Shown: positions 1 to 9,015, counted from the first letter of the stretch. The stretch: 23,998 nucleotides of DNA from Clostridiales bacterium UBA4644 (GCA_002405755.1 DHMK01000035.1:15073-39070); one strand, 5' to 3'. Notes: generated by a model not told the origin, from the letters alone. Translations and numbers: made by a program.

Positions 1-2537
1 ACAACCACGGCATGCCCATCGAATCTGCCATCATCAAGAAAAACAAGCTGAATTACAAGGAGATGAGCATCCCGGAGTTCCGCTCCGCCTGCGAGGAGTT
101 TGCCCAGCACTATATCGATGTGCAGAGGAAGGGCTTCCGCCGCATGGGCGTCATCGGCGATTGGGAGCATCCCTATAAGACCATGGCCCCCAGCTTTGAG
201 GCGGAGGAGGTCCGCATTTTCGGCGAGATGTTCAAAAAGGGCTATATTTATAAGGGCAAGAAGCCGGTCTACTGGTGCTATACCGACGAGACCGCCCTGG
301 CCGAGGCGGAGATCGAATATCAGAACGACCCCTGCACCACCATCTTTGTCAAGTTCCCCATCAAGGACGATCATGGCAAGCTGGCGCAGTATTGCGATTT
401 GAGCCGCCTGTTCTTTGTGATCTGGACCACCACCCCCTGGACGCTGCCCGGCAACCGGGCCATCTGTCTCAATGCCCGGCTGGAATATAGCCTGATCCAG
501 GCGCCCTGCGGCGAGGTCTATATCGTGGCCTCCGAGCTGGCGGAAAGCGTCTGCAAGGCCGCCGGCATCGAAAGCTATACCGAGCTTTGCCGCCTGCCCG
601 GCTCCGAGTTTGAGTTGATGACCGCGAAGCATCCTCTGCTGGAGCAGGTGGATTCCGTCATCCTCAACGGCGACCATGTAACGCTGGACGCCGGCTCCGG
701 CTGCGTCCACACGGCCCCTGGCTTCGGCGCGGAGGACTATTTCATCTGCATGGAATATAACCGTCAGGGCAAGGCCAACATCGAGATCGCCGTCCCTGTC
801 AATGAAAAGGGCGTTATGACCGACGAGGTGTTCAACGGCGTCCATATCTCCAAGGCCAACGATTTCGTCCTGCCCAGGCTGCGGGAGACCGGCGCGCTGC
901 TGGCCAGCGAGGACATCGTCCATTCCTATCCCCACTGCTGGCGCTGCAAAAAGCCTGTGATCTTCCGGGCAACCTCCCAGTGGTTCTGCTCCGTGGATTC
1001 CTTCAAGGCCGAGGCCTGCGCCGCCACGGAGGAGGTGCGCTGGGTCCCCGAATGGGGCAAGGACCGGATCCAGTCCATGATTCGGGAGCGCAACGACTGG
1101 TGCATCTCCCGCCAGCGGAAATGGGGCCTGCCCATCCCGGTCTTCTATTGTGAGGACTGCGGCAAGCCCATCTGCACCGACGAGACCATCGACGCCATTT
1201 CCAGGCTCTTTGCGGCGGAGGGCTCCAACGCCTGGTTCGCCAGAGAGGCCTCTCATATCCTGCCCCAGGGCTTTGCATGCCCCCACTGCGGCAGCAAGCA
1301 GGGCTTCCGCAAGGAGAGCGACACGCTGGACGGCTGGTTCGACTCCGGCTCCTCCCACTTTGCCTCCATGCAGCGGGACCAGGGCTTCTGGCCGGCAGAT
1401 ATGTATCTGGAGGGTCTGGATCAGTATCGCGGCTGGTTCCAGAGCTCGCTGCTCATCGCCGTCGGCGCGCTGGGCAAGGGCGCGCCCTTCCGTCAGTGCC
1501 TGACCCATGGCTGGACCGTGGACGGCGAGGGCCGGGCCATGCACAAGAGTCTGGGCAACGGCATGGACCCCAACGAGATCATTCAGAAATACGGCGCGGA
1601 TATGCTTCGTCTGTGGGCCGGCTCCGCCGACTACCATGTGGATGTCCGCTGCTCCGACAATATCTTCAAGCAGCTGAGCCAGAACTATCTGAAGTTCCGC
1701 AACACGGCGAAATATATGCTGGACAACCTGGTGGGCTTCGACCCCGATGCGCCGGTAAAGCCAGAGGAGCTGCTGCCGCTGGACCGCTGGGCCATCACCC
1801 GCCTGAACCAGCTCACCGCCACGGCACTGAAGGCCTATGATAATTATGAATTCCATGTGATCTCCCACGCCATCAACGATTTCTGCGTGGTGGACCTGTC
1901 CAGCTTCTATCTGGATATCATCAAGGACCGCCTGTATTGCGACGGCGAAGCCAGCCTGAGCCGCCGCTCTGCCCAGACGGCGCTGTATCTGATCCTGGAC
2001 ACCATGACCCGTCTGTTTGCACCCATCCTGGCATTTACCTGCGATGAGATCTGGCAGGCCATGCCCCACCGGAAGGAAGACGATGTGCGCAACATCCTGC
2101 TGAACACCTTCAACCCCGCCTTTGCGGAATATGCTCTGAGCCAGGAGGAAATGGACAAATGGGCCGCGCTGGAGCAGCTGCGGGACGGCGTCAATGCCGC
2201 CCTGGAGGCCGCACGCGCCGCAAAGAAGATCGGTAAGGCGCTGGAGGCGCATGTAACGCTGGCCGCCAACGATGCCGGCAGGGCCGCGCTGGAAGCCATC
2301 CGGAAGGACTTTGGCGATCAGTGGGCCGATCTGTTCATCGTCTCTGATGTGGAGGCGACGGAGGATCCGGCAGTCTTTGCCGCTGCGGAGGAAACGCCGG
2401 TGGCAGGCGTCCGGGTGGCCGTATCCGAGGCGCGCGGCGTCAAGTGCCCCCGCTGCTGGAAGCATACCGCCTCTCAGCGGGAGGACGGTCTCTGCGCCCG
2501 CTGCGCCGCCGTCGTGGCGGAACAGCTGGCGGAATAA
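1..2537 (+). CDS. ileS: isoleucyl-tRNA synthetase, 5' end outside window
   Basis: Cytoplasmic class I aminoacyl-tRNA synthetase that charges tRNA-Ile. The window opens inside the gene: the first full codons read NHG-MPIE, the family's conserved (D)NHGMPIE segment, so the ATG at position 12 is internal and the N-terminus with the HIGH motif lies upstream. Visible parts are the CP1 editing region with the WTTTPWTLPGN motif (about 420-450), a mid-protein zinc-type knuckle (CEDC near 1149, CPHC near 1280), the signature loop as AMHKSLGN (about 1537-1560) where most homologues have KMSKS, the anticodon-binding helical domain, and a C-terminal CPRC...CARC zinc finger (2446-2508). It is followed by a strong terminator. 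The T-box leader typical of clostridial ileS, if present, would be outside the window. Identity is secure. Confidence 0.97.
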   Translation, partial: NHGMPIESAIIKKNKLNYKEMSIPEFRSACEEFAQHYIDVQRKGFRRMGVIGDWEHPYKTMAPSFEAEEVRIFGEMFKKGYIYKGKKPVYWCYTDETALAEAEIEYQNDPCTTIFVKFPIKDDHGKLAQYCDLSRLFFVIWTTTPWTLPGNRAICLNARLEYSLIQAPCGEVYIVASELAESVCKAAGIESYTELCRLPGSEFELMTAKHPLLEQVDSVILNGDHVTLDAGSGCVHTAPGFGAEDYFICMEYNRQGKANIEIAVPVNEKGVMTDEVFNGVHISKANDFVLPRLRETGALLASEDIVHSYPHCWRCKKPVIFRATSQWFCSVDSFKAEACAATEEVRWVPEWGKDRIQSMIRERNDWCISRQRKWGLPIPVFYCEDCGKPICTDETIDAISRLFAAEGSNAWFAREASHILPQGFACPHCGSKQGFRKESDTLDGWFDSGSSHFASMQRDQGFWPADMYLEGLDQYRGWFQSSLLIAVGALGKGAPFRQCLTHGWTVDGEGRAMHKSLGNGMDPNEIIQKYGADMLRLWAGSADYHVDVRCSDNIFKQLSQNYLKFRNTAKYMLDNLVGFDPDAPVKPEELLPLDRWAITRLNQLTATALKAYDNYEFHVISHAINDFCVVDLSSFYLDIIKDRLYCDGEASLSRRSAQTALYLILDTMTRLFAPILAFTCDEIWQAMPHRKEDDVRNILLNTFNPAFAEYALSQEEMDKWAALEQLRDGVNAALEAARAAKKIGKALEAHVTLAANDAGRAALEAIRKDFGDQWADLFIVSDVEATEDPAVFAAAEETPVAGVRVAVSEARGVKCPRCWKHTASQREDGLCARCAAVVAEQLAE

Positions 2538-2560
2538 GCCCCTTGGGAATAGAAAAGCGC

Positions 2561-2594
2561 AAGGCCCGGTCTCGACCATGAGACCGGGCCTTTT
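2561..2594 (+). terminator. intrinsic terminator after ileS
   Basis: A perfect 13-bp stem (2561-2573 with 2580-2592) closes a 6-nt loop, GACCAT. The 3' arm runs into TTTT. It lies 23 nt after the ileS stop and separates ileS from the pyrH cluster. Confidence 0.9.
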
Positions 2595-2754
2595 GAGCAA
2601 GATCGGGAGAGAGAACAAGAGAGGCGGTCCGCCCGGAACCTTTCCCTGTAACTTTTTTCGAAATTTGCGGGAAAAGGCTTCCAAAATGACGGAGAATATA
2701 GTAAAATACAAGGGCAAACGAACGCAGAAAACGAAAGAAATCAGGTGCAGATAG
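2595..2754 (+). promoter_or_regulatory. pyrH leader region, probable promoter location
   Basis: This gap between the ileS terminator and pyrH must hold the promoter of the downstream cluster if the terminator is efficient. The best candidate is a TAAAAT -10 at 2702-2707 with a poor -35 (TTCCAA, 2679-2684) 17 bp upstream. The surrounding 40 bases are clearly more AT-rich than the genes. The -10 is decent and the -35 weak, so the assignment is tentative. I see no riboswitch-like structure. Confidence 0.3.
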
Positions 2755-3477
2755 ATGGAGACCCCAAAATATCGGCGCATCCTGCTGAAGATCAGCGGCG
2801 AAGCGCTGGCCGGCGGAAATAAGACCGGCCTGGATTTTTCCACCCTCCACAGCGTGGCTGAGGCCATCGGCGAATGTGTCCGGAGCGGCGTCCAGATCGG
2901 TCTGGTGGTGGGCGGCGGAAACTTCTGGCGCGGCGTGAAAAACGGCGAGGGAAAGCTGGAGCGTTCCCGGGCGGATCAGATGGGCATGCTTGCCACCACC
3001 ATGAACGCGCTGGCCCTCTGCGATGTGCTGGAGCAGCATGAGATCCCTGCGGTGGTGCAGACCGCGCTGGATATCACCCGTATCTCCGAAGCCTTTAATC
3101 AGGTGAACGCCGTGCGCCATCTGGAGCAGGGAACGGTGGTCATCTTTGCCTGCGGCAGCGGCTGTCCTTATTTTTCTACAGATACGGCGGCGGCCCTCCG
3201 GGCGGCGGAGATCCATGCCGACGCCATTCTGCTGGCGAAAAATGTTGACGGCGTTTACGATGCCGACCCGGCCCGGGTGCCCACAGCCAAGCGCTTTGAC
3301 CGGATCTCCTACAGCGAGGTTCTGGCCCGGGGCCTGGGCGTGATGGATACTGCGGCCACGGCGCTTGCCATGGATAACCATATCCCTCTGCTGGTCTTTG
3401 CGCTGAAGGATCCCAAAAACATCCGCCGGGTGCTCATGGGCGAAGCCGTGGGGACCTATGTGGGCATGGATGTATAA
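2755..3477 (+). CDS. pyrH: UMP kinase
   Basis: Cytoplasmic amino-acid-kinase-fold enzyme that phosphorylates UMP to UDP, feeding all pyrimidine nucleotides. The 240-residue length is normal for bacterial PyrH. The N-terminus has the KISGEAL nucleotide-phosphate loop (about residues 12-18). GGGNFWRG and DQMGMLATTMNALAL follow (about 58-90). The ATP/UMP-binding tract with DTAAALRAAE and KNVDGVYDADP lies at about 143-172. The start is chosen from the homology-typical opening residues and a weak Shine-Dalgarno (AGGTG) upstream. It heads the gene run that continues with frr, the common order in Firmicutes. The family is hexameric and usually allosterically controlled by GTP and UTP; this is family knowledge, not visible here. 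Confidence 0.97.
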   Translation: METPKYRRILLKISGEALAGGNKTGLDFSTLHSVAEAIGECVRSGVQIGLVVGGGNFWRGVKNGEGKLERSRADQMGMLATTMNALALCDVLEQHEIPAVVQTALDITRISEAFNQVNAVRHLEQGTVVIFACGSGCPYFSTDTAAALRAAEIHADAILLAKNVDGVYDADPARVPTAKRFDRISYSEVLARGLGVMDTAATALAMDNHIPLLVFALKDPKNIRRVLMGEAVGTYVGMDV

Positions 3478-3518
3478 CTTTTGATCTTAATTTTTATAAT
3501 CATAACGGAGGTGCGTTT

Positions 3519-4073
3519 ATGAATCCGAAATGCGAACCCTATCAGGTGAAAATGGAAAAGTCCATCGAAGTCATGAAGCAAGATTTCAACACCATCCGTG
3601 CCGGCCGCGCCAATGCGGCTGTCCTGGACAAGATCACGGTCGATTATTACGGCGCGGCCACGCCCATCCAGCAGATCGCATCCGTCTCCACGCCGGAGCC
3701 CCGGATGCTTTCCATCCAGCCCTGGGACGCCAGCGCCCTGAAGCTCATTGAAAAGGCCATTCTGGCCTCTGACCTGGGCATCAATCCCACCAACGACGGC
3801 AAGGTCATCCGCCTGCTGTTCCCCCAGCTGACGGAGGAGCGCCGCCGGGATCTGATCAAGAGTGTGAAGAAGATGACGGAGGACACCAAGGTCGCTATCC
3901 GCAACGTGCGCCGGGAAGCGCTGGAGGCCTTCAAAAAGCAGCAGAAGGCCTCTGAGATCACCGAGGATGACCTGAAGGCCCTGGAGAAGGATATGCAGGA
4001 GCTGACCGATAAGCACTGCAAGCTGGCCGACGGGGAATCTGCCAAGAAGGAGCAGGAGCTGCTGGCTATCTGA
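3519..4073 (+). CDS. frr: ribosome recycling factor
   Basis: Cytoplasmic factor that, with EF-G, splits the post-termination ribosome and releases mRNA and deacylated tRNA. The 184-residue length is typical. The diagnostic segment FNTIRAGRANAAVLD is at about residues 24-38. The C-terminal three-helix bundle half contains LTEERRRDLIKSVKKM and IRNVRREAL. A strong GGAGGT ribosome-binding site (about 3507-3512) fixes the start. It sits 41 nt after pyrH. That gap is AT-rich and contains a TATAAT-like box without a credible -35. A hairpin between this gene and uppS may reduce expression of the distal genes. Confidence 0.97.
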   Translation: MNPKCEPYQVKMEKSIEVMKQDFNTIRAGRANAAVLDKITVDYYGAATPIQQIASVSTPEPRMLSIQPWDASALKLIEKAILASDLGINPTNDGKVIRLLFPQLTEERRRDLIKSVKKMTEDTKVAIRNVRREALEAFKKQQKASEITEDDLKALEKDMQELTDKHCKLADGESAKKEQELLAI

Positions 4074-4093
4074 ACGCAACAGGATCACAACGA

Positions 4094-4121
4094 GAGGGCG
4101 GCGCAGGGCGCCGCCCTCTTT
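4094..4121 (+). terminator. hairpin between frr and uppS (partial terminator or attenuator)
   Basis: A perfect, very GC-rich 11-bp stem (4094-4104 with 4108-4118) closes a 3-nt loop and is followed by only three T residues. It ends two bases before the uppS Shine-Dalgarno. Form and place suggest a weak intrinsic terminator or a 3'-end stabiliser inside the cluster rather than an operon boundary. Confidence 0.6.
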
Positions 4122-4134
4122 CCAAGGAGCGCAT

Positions 4135-4875
4135 ATGCTGTTTCAAAAAAAGAAAAAGCTGCCCGCACCGGATCGGGCGCAGCTGCCCCGGCACATCGCC
4201 GTGGTCATGGACGGCAACGGCCGCTGGGCCCAGAAGCGGGGCATGCCCCGCACCTTTGGCCATTCCGCCGGCAGCGAGACCTTTCAAAAGGACGCGGAAT
4301 ATCTTTCCGATCTGGGCATTGAATATTTTACCGTTTACGCCTTTTCCACGGAAAACTGGAAGCGTCCGCCGGAGGAGGTGCAGGAGATCCTGCGCCTGCT
4401 GGAAAAATATCTGCATAAGGCCATTCGGGAAATGCGGGAAAAGAACATTCGCCTGCAGTTTTTCGGCGATCTGACGCCCTTTTCTTCGGAGCTGCGGGCG
4501 CTGATCGACGAGACCAACGCCATCTCCCGCACCACCACCGGCATGCTGGTGAGCGTCTGCCTGAATTACGGCGGGCGGGCGGAGCTGGTGCGGGCGGCCC
4601 GGCTGCTGGCGGAGCAGTGTACCGCAGGGACGCTTCGGCCCGAGGAGATCGACGAGGCGCGGTTCGCCGGCTGCCTGTATTCTGCGGACATCCCGGACCC
4701 GGACCTGATGATCCGCCCCGGCGGCGAGGTGCGGCTGTCCAATTTTCTGCTGTGGCAGAATGCCTATACGGAGTTTTATTTTTCCGATGTGCTGTGGCCG
4801 GATTTTGATGAGCGGCAGATGGATGCCGCGATCCTGGCCTATCAGCAGCGGAAACGGAGATTTGGAGGTATTTGA
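4135..4875 (+). CDS. uppS: undecaprenyl diphosphate synthase (cis-prenyltransferase)
   Basis: Adds isopentenyl diphosphate units in cis to farnesyl diphosphate to make the C55 lipid carrier for peptidoglycan and wall polymers; it acts at the inner face of the membrane. The 246-residue length is usual. Motifs in order are the catalytic MDGNGRWA loop (Asp at about residue 26), RTFGHSAG, the YAFSTENWKRP segment, and the C-terminal IRPGGEVRLSNFLLWQ segment, where many homologues have RTSGE. AAGGAG at 4124-4129 supports the ATG at 4135. It consumes products of the MEP pathway, two genes of which (dxr, ispG) are in the same run. The next gene, cdsA, starts 3 nt after its stop. Confidence 0.96.
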   Translation: MLFQKKKKLPAPDRAQLPRHIAVVMDGNGRWAQKRGMPRTFGHSAGSETFQKDAEYLSDLGIEYFTVYAFSTENWKRPPEEVQEILRLLEKYLHKAIREMREKNIRLQFFGDLTPFSSELRALIDETNAISRTTTGMLVSVCLNYGGRAELVRAARLLAEQCTAGTLRPEEIDEARFAGCLYSADIPDPDLMIRPGGEVRLSNFLLWQNAYTEFYFSDVLWPDFDERQMDAAILAYQQRKRRFGGI

Positions 4876-4878
4876 ACC

Positions 4879-5700
4879 ATGAAGACCCGTGTGATCACGG
4901 CCGTGGTAGCCATCGGCCTGTTCATCCCCCTGCTGTTCGTGCTGGACACGATCTGGCTGACCCTGTTCTGGGGCTTTTTCTGCGCGGTGGGCGTCTGGGA
5001 GCTGCTTTATGCTACCCATTCCGTCCCCAAGCACCTGTTTCTGTATCTTTCCTGCGCCGCAGCCTTCTGCGTGCCGCTGGTGACCTCCCGTGTGGAGAAG
5101 GGCCTTTTCGGCTTTCTGCTGGTGGCGACCTTGTATGCCATGGCGGCGCTGGCCTGCGCCGTGTTTGACCACAAGACCATCACCTACGATATGCTGGGCA
5201 AGGGCATGCTTGCGGCGCTGATCCTGCCGCTGATGTTTTCCTCCGTGCTGCGCATCCGCAACGGGGAAAACGGCGCGCTGCTGGTGCTGATGCCCTGGGT
5301 CACCGTCTGGGTCTGCGACAGCGCGGCCATGTTTGTGGGCCGGGCCATGGGCAAGCACAAGCTGGCGCCCTATGTGAGCCCGAAAAAAACGGTGGAGGGC
5401 TCGCTGGGCGGGCTGATCTTCGCCGTTTTGGTGTGCGTTTTGTATGTAGTGATCCTGCGGCAGCGGTTCGGCGTGGAGATGGGCCTGCTGCCGGCCATCC
5501 TGTTCGGCGCAGTGGGCTCCTCTATGGGTCAGCTGGGCGATCTGAGCCTTTCCGTTATCAAGCGGGGCGCGGGCATCAAGGATTACGGCAAGATCTTCCC
5601 GGGCCACGGCGGCGTCTGGGACCGGTTCGACAGCATCACCTTCGCAGCGCCGCTGTTTGAGCTGCTTTATCAGCACATACTTCCGCGGATCGGCGGATAA
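4879..5700 (+). CDS. cdsA: phosphatidate cytidylyltransferase
   Basis: Integral membrane enzyme that condenses phosphatidic acid with CTP to CDP-diacylglycerol, the branch point of phospholipid synthesis. The 273 residues are mostly hydrophobic, with about seven or eight predicted membrane spans. The family signature is near the C-terminus, about residues 225-252: SVIKRGAGIKD followed by FPGHGGVWDRFDS, including the metal- and substrate-binding Asp residues. The Shine-Dalgarno GGAGGT (4863-4868) lies inside the end of uppS, which points to translational coupling. Position between uppS and dxr is the classical Firmicute arrangement. Confidence 0.96.
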   Translation: MKTRVITAVVAIGLFIPLLFVLDTIWLTLFWGFFCAVGVWELLYATHSVPKHLFLYLSCAAAFCVPLVTSRVEKGLFGFLLVATLYAMAALACAVFDHKTITYDMLGKGMLAALILPLMFSSVLRIRNGENGALLVLMPWVTVWVCDSAAMFVGRAMGKHKLAPYVSPKKTVEGSLGGLIFAVLVCVLYVVILRQRFGVEMGLLPAILFGAVGSSMGQLGDLSLSVIKRGAGIKDYGKIFPGHGGVWDRFDSITFAAPLFELLYQHILPRIGG

Positions 5701-5703
5701 ACT

Positions 5704-6846
5704 ATGATGAAGCGGATCGCGGTGATCGGCTCCACCGGCTCCATCGGCGTGCAGACGCTGGAGGTGGCGCTGGAGCGGGGCTATGAAGTGACGGCGCTGG
5801 CTGCCGGCAGCCGCATCGACCTGCTGGAGCAGCAGATTCTGCGGCACAGGCCCCGGCTGGCGGCTGTGGGCAAGGAAGAACTGGCGGAGGCTTTGCAGAA
5901 GCGGCTGGCCGGCCGGTCGGAGACAGAGATCCTTTCCGGCCGGGAGGGCGTCTGCGCCTGCGCCGCAGCGGAGGACGCGGAGCTGACGCTGAACGCCGTG
6001 GTGGGCATTGCCGGGCTGGCGCCCACGGTGGCGGCCATCCGGGCGAAAAAAACGCTGGCGCTGGCAAACAAGGAATCGCTGGTGTGCGCCGGGACGCTGG
6101 TGAACCGGCTGGCAAGGGAAAACGGCGTGGAGATCCTCCCTGTGGATTCGGAGCACAGCGCCATTTTCCAGTGCCTGCAGGGCAGCGCGCCGGAGGAAGT
6201 GGAGCGGATTTTGCTGACGGCCTCCGGCGGGCCATTTTTCGGCAAAACGGCGGAGGAAATGGAGCATATGACGCCGACCCAGGCGCTGAAGCACCCCAGC
6301 TGGAGCATGGGCGCAAAGATCACGGTGGATTCCGCCACCATGATGAACAAGGGCTTTGAGATGATCGAGGCGATGCACCTGTTCCATGTGCGGCCGGAGC
6401 AGATCCAGGTGCTGGTCCATCGGGAGAGCATCGTTCATTCGCTGGTGGAGTTTCGGGACGGCAGCACGCTGGCCCAGCTCTCGCCGCCGGATATGCGCCT
6501 GCCCATTCAATATGCGGTGGACTATCCTCACCGGCTGCCCTCCTGCCGGAAGCGGCTGGATCTGGCGGCGGCGGGGAAGCTGAGCTTTTATCCGCCGGAC
6601 GAAGCCGCCTTTCCCGCCATGGCCCTGTGCCGGGAGGTCATGGAGCGGGGCGGCAATCTGGGCGCTGCCATCAACGGCGCCAACGAGGCGGCAGTGGCGG
6701 CCTTTCTCCGGGAGGAGATCCCCTTCGGGGAGATCTACCGCCGGGTGGAGCGTGCGGCCCGACAGACGCCCTTTGTGCAGGAGCCCTCTCTGGAGGACAT
6801 TTACGAGACAGACCGCCTGGCAAGGGCGGCCGCGGCAAAACAGTAA
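5704..6846 (+). CDS. dxr: 1-deoxy-D-xylulose 5-phosphate reductoisomerase
   Basis: Second enzyme of the MEP isoprenoid pathway: NADPH- and metal-dependent conversion of DXP to MEP in the cytoplasm. The 380-residue length is normal. The N-terminal Rossmann motif is GSTGSIG (about residues 9-15). NKESLV (about 121-126) and the metal-site VDSEHSAIFQ (about 146-155) follow. The TASGGPF segment and the HPSWSMGAKITVDSATMMNKG catalytic loop region come next. Two adjacent ATG codons (5704 and 5707) could each serve; no strong ribosome-binding site is visible, and the start lies 3 nt after cdsA, so coupling is likely. Confidence 0.97.
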   Translation: MMKRIAVIGSTGSIGVQTLEVALERGYEVTALAAGSRIDLLEQQILRHRPRLAAVGKEELAEALQKRLAGRSETEILSGREGVCACAAAEDAELTLNAVVGIAGLAPTVAAIRAKKTLALANKESLVCAGTLVNRLARENGVEILPVDSEHSAIFQCLQGSAPEEVERILLTASGGPFFGKTAEEMEHMTPTQALKHPSWSMGAKITVDSATMMNKGFEMIEAMHLFHVRPEQIQVLVHRESIVHSLVEFRDGSTLAQLSPPDMRLPIQYAVDYPHRLPSCRKRLDLAAAGKLSFYPPDEAAFPAMALCREVMERGGNLGAAINGANEAAVAAFLREEIPFGEIYRRVERAARQTPFVQEPSLEDIYETDRLARAAAAKQ

Positions 6847-6858
6847 AAGGCGGTTTTT

Positions 6859-7947
6859 ATGAGCTACTTGATTGCCATCGTTGTATTCGGACTGCTGATC
6901 TTTGTTCATGAGCTTGGCCATTTTATCGTGGCGAAGCTCTCGGGCATCCATGTGCTGCAGTTTACCATTGGCTTCGGCCCCGCCATCCTGAAGAAGGAAT
7001 ATAAGGGGACGGTCTATGCCCTGCGGCTGCTGCCCTTGGGCGGCGCCGTGATGATGCAGGGGGAGGACGCCGGCGAGGAGGAGCTGCTGGTGGGCCAGAA
7101 GGGCGCCACCGACAGCGAAAGCGCCCCCACAGAGGGCAGCTTTGCGGAAGCCAGCCTGCCCCGGCGGTTTCTGGTGTGCGCCGCCGGCGCGCTGATGAAC
7201 TTTATTACCGGCGTGCTCATCATTTTTTTGCTGATGCTGCCGGTGAAGAGCCACACCACCCCGGTGATGGCGGGCTTTCTGGAGGGCTTTCCCTATGCCG
7301 CGGCAGACAGCGCCAATGGCCGGGGCTTTCAGGAGGGCGACCGCATCGTCCGGGTCAATGATTTCCATATCTACACCATGGCGGATTTCAATATGGCCAT
7401 GGCCTATGACAAGGATCAGCGCTATGACATCACCCTGAAGCGGGACGGAAAGACCGTCCGCCTGCAGGATTTTGAAATGAAAAAGACCGTTTTGGATGAG
7501 GAGAGCGGCGCTTATCTCTATGGCTTTGAGCTGCAGGTGGAGCAGCTGGGCCTCTTCCGGAAGGCAGGCTATGCCTGCAAAAACGCCATGACCTATCTGC
7601 AGTCGGCGGTGGTCGGCCTGAAGATGCTGGTCACGGGGCAGGTGGGCGCCTCCGACATGATGGGCACTGTGGGCATCGCGGGGGAGATGGGGGCGCTGGC
7701 CAAGACCTCCATGCGCTCCATGTGGAGCTTTGTGGCCTATATCAGCATCAATCTGGCCTTTGTCAACCTGTTGCCCATTCCTGCGCTGGACGGCGGAAAG
7801 CTGCTGTTTTTGCTCATCGAGCTGATCCGGGGCAAGAAGCTGGATCCCAAATATGAGGGAACGGCGTCGCTGATCGGCATGGCGCTGCTTTTGGGGCTGT
7901 TCCTGTTCGTCACCTATCAGGATATCGCCCGGCTCGTCGGCAGGTAA
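6859..7947 (+). CDS. rseP: RseP/RasP-type site-2 zinc metalloprotease
   Basis: Intramembrane protease of the M50B family that cleaves membrane-anchored anti-sigma factors and signal-peptide remnants. The 362 residues show an N-terminal membrane span carrying the catalytic HELGH (residues 17-21). A second span lies near residues 112-130. A PDZ-like domain (about 140-215) has GRGFQEGDRIVRVN. C-terminal spans carry NLLPIPALDGGKLLF with the third zinc-ligand Asp. A modest AAGG-type ribosome-binding site precedes the ATG 12 nt after dxr. Location in the cdsA-dxr cluster matches the Bacillus rasP arrangement. Its natural substrate cannot be inferred from this window. Confidence 0.95.
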   Translation: MSYLIAIVVFGLLIFVHELGHFIVAKLSGIHVLQFTIGFGPAILKKEYKGTVYALRLLPLGGAVMMQGEDAGEEELLVGQKGATDSESAPTEGSFAEASLPRRFLVCAAGALMNFITGVLIIFLLMLPVKSHTTPVMAGFLEGFPYAAADSANGRGFQEGDRIVRVNDFHIYTMADFNMAMAYDKDQRYDITLKRDGKTVRLQDFEMKKTVLDEESGAYLYGFELQVEQLGLFRKAGYACKNAMTYLQSAVVGLKMLVTGQVGASDMMGTVGIAGEMGALAKTSMRSMWSFVAYISINLAFVNLLPIPALDGGKLLFLLIELIRGKKLDPKYEGTASLIGMALLLGLFLFVTYQDIARLVGR

Positions 7948-7959
7948 GGAGCAAAGACG

Positions 7960-9015
7960 ATGGGAAGTAAAAGACAGATCATGGTGGGCGGGATCCCCCT
8001 GGGCGGCGGCGCGCCGCTGGTGATCCAGTCCATGTGCAATACAAAGACGCAGGACGTCTCCGCCACCGTGGCTCAGATCCGTGCCCTGCAGCAGGCAGGC
8101 TGCCAGATCGTGCGGCTGGCGGTGCCGGATCTGGAAGCGGCTCGGGCCATCGGCCCCATTCGTCGGGCGGTGGATCTCCCGCTGGTGGCGGATATCCATT
8201 TTGACTATCGTCTGGCGCTGGAGGCCGTCCGGAACGGCGTGGATAAGGTGCGCATCAATCCGGGCAACATCGGCGACCGGGATAAGCTCCGCGCCGTGGC
8301 CGACGCCTGCCGGGAAAGGAAGATCCCCATCCGGGTGGGCGTCAACGGCGGCAGCATGGACCGGGATCTGCGGGAGCTCTATGGCGTGACGCCGGAGGGC
8401 CTCTGTCAGTGCGCCCTGCGCAACATCGCCCAGCTGGAGGAATGCGGCTTTACCGATCTCTGCGTCTCGCTGAAAATGTCCGATGTGTTTTCCACCATCC
8501 GGGCTTACCGGCTGATGGCGGAGCGGTGCGAATACCCGCTGCATCTGGGCGTGACCGAGGCGGGAAATGAAGAATATGGCACGCTGCGCTCGGCGGCGGC
8601 CTTCGGCGCGCTTTTGTGTGACGGCATCGGCGATACCCTGCGGGTCTCGCTGACGGCGGATCCGGTGCGGGAGGTCTATGCCGCAAGGAAGATCCTCAAG
8701 GCGCTGGATCTGCATACCCATGGCGCGCGGATCGTCTCCTGTCCCACCTGCGGCCGCACGGAGATCGACCTGATCGCCCTGGCGGAGCAGGTGGAAAAGC
8801 GGCTGGAAAAGCTGCAGACCAGGCTCACTGTGGCGGTGATGGGCTGTGTGGTCAATGGACCCGGCGAGGCCCGGGAGGCGGATATCGGCATTGCCGGAGG
8901 AAGGGGCGAGGGCGTGATCCTGAAAAAAGGCCAGGTGATCTGCAAGGTGCCGGAGGAGCAGCTTTTGCCCCGGCTTTTACAGGAGATCGAGGCTATGACG
9001 GGAGAAAAGCTATGA
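7960..9015 (+). CDS. ispG: 4-hydroxy-3-methylbut-2-enyl diphosphate synthase
   Basis: Penultimate MEP-pathway enzyme: an oxygen-sensitive [4Fe-4S] protein converting MEcPP to HMBPP with electrons from flavodoxin or ferredoxin. The 351 residues are the usual compact bacterial form. The TIM-barrel half begins with IMVGGIPLGGGAPLVIQSM. The cluster ligands are the SCPTCGRTEID cysteines (about residues 261 and 264), the MGCVVNGPGEA cysteine (about 295) and its following Glu. AAGGAG is placed correctly before the ATG. The gene ends in an ATGA overlap with polC. It shares a transcription unit with dxr, so two steps of one pathway are probably co-expressed. Confidence 0.96.
   Translation: MGSKRQIMVGGIPLGGGAPLVIQSMCNTKTQDVSATVAQIRALQQAGCQIVRLAVPDLEAARAIGPIRRAVDLPLVADIHFDYRLALEAVRNGVDKVRINPGNIGDRDKLRAVADACRERKIPIRVGVNGGSMDRDLRELYGVTPEGLCQCALRNIAQLEECGFTDLCVSLKMSDVFSTIRAYRLMAERCEYPLHLGVTEAGNEEYGTLRSAAAFGALLCDGIGDTLRVSLTADPVREVYAARKILKALDLHTHGARIVSCPTCGRTEIDLIALAEQVEKRLEKLQTRLTVAVMGCVVNGPGEAREADIGIAGGRGEGVILKKGQVICKVPEEQLLPRLLQEIEAMTGEKL

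Noticed and set aside
3495..3500. TATAAT box between pyrH and frr as a promoter
   Set aside because: No acceptable -35 lies 16-18 bp upstream and there is no extended -10; the gap is simply AT-rich.
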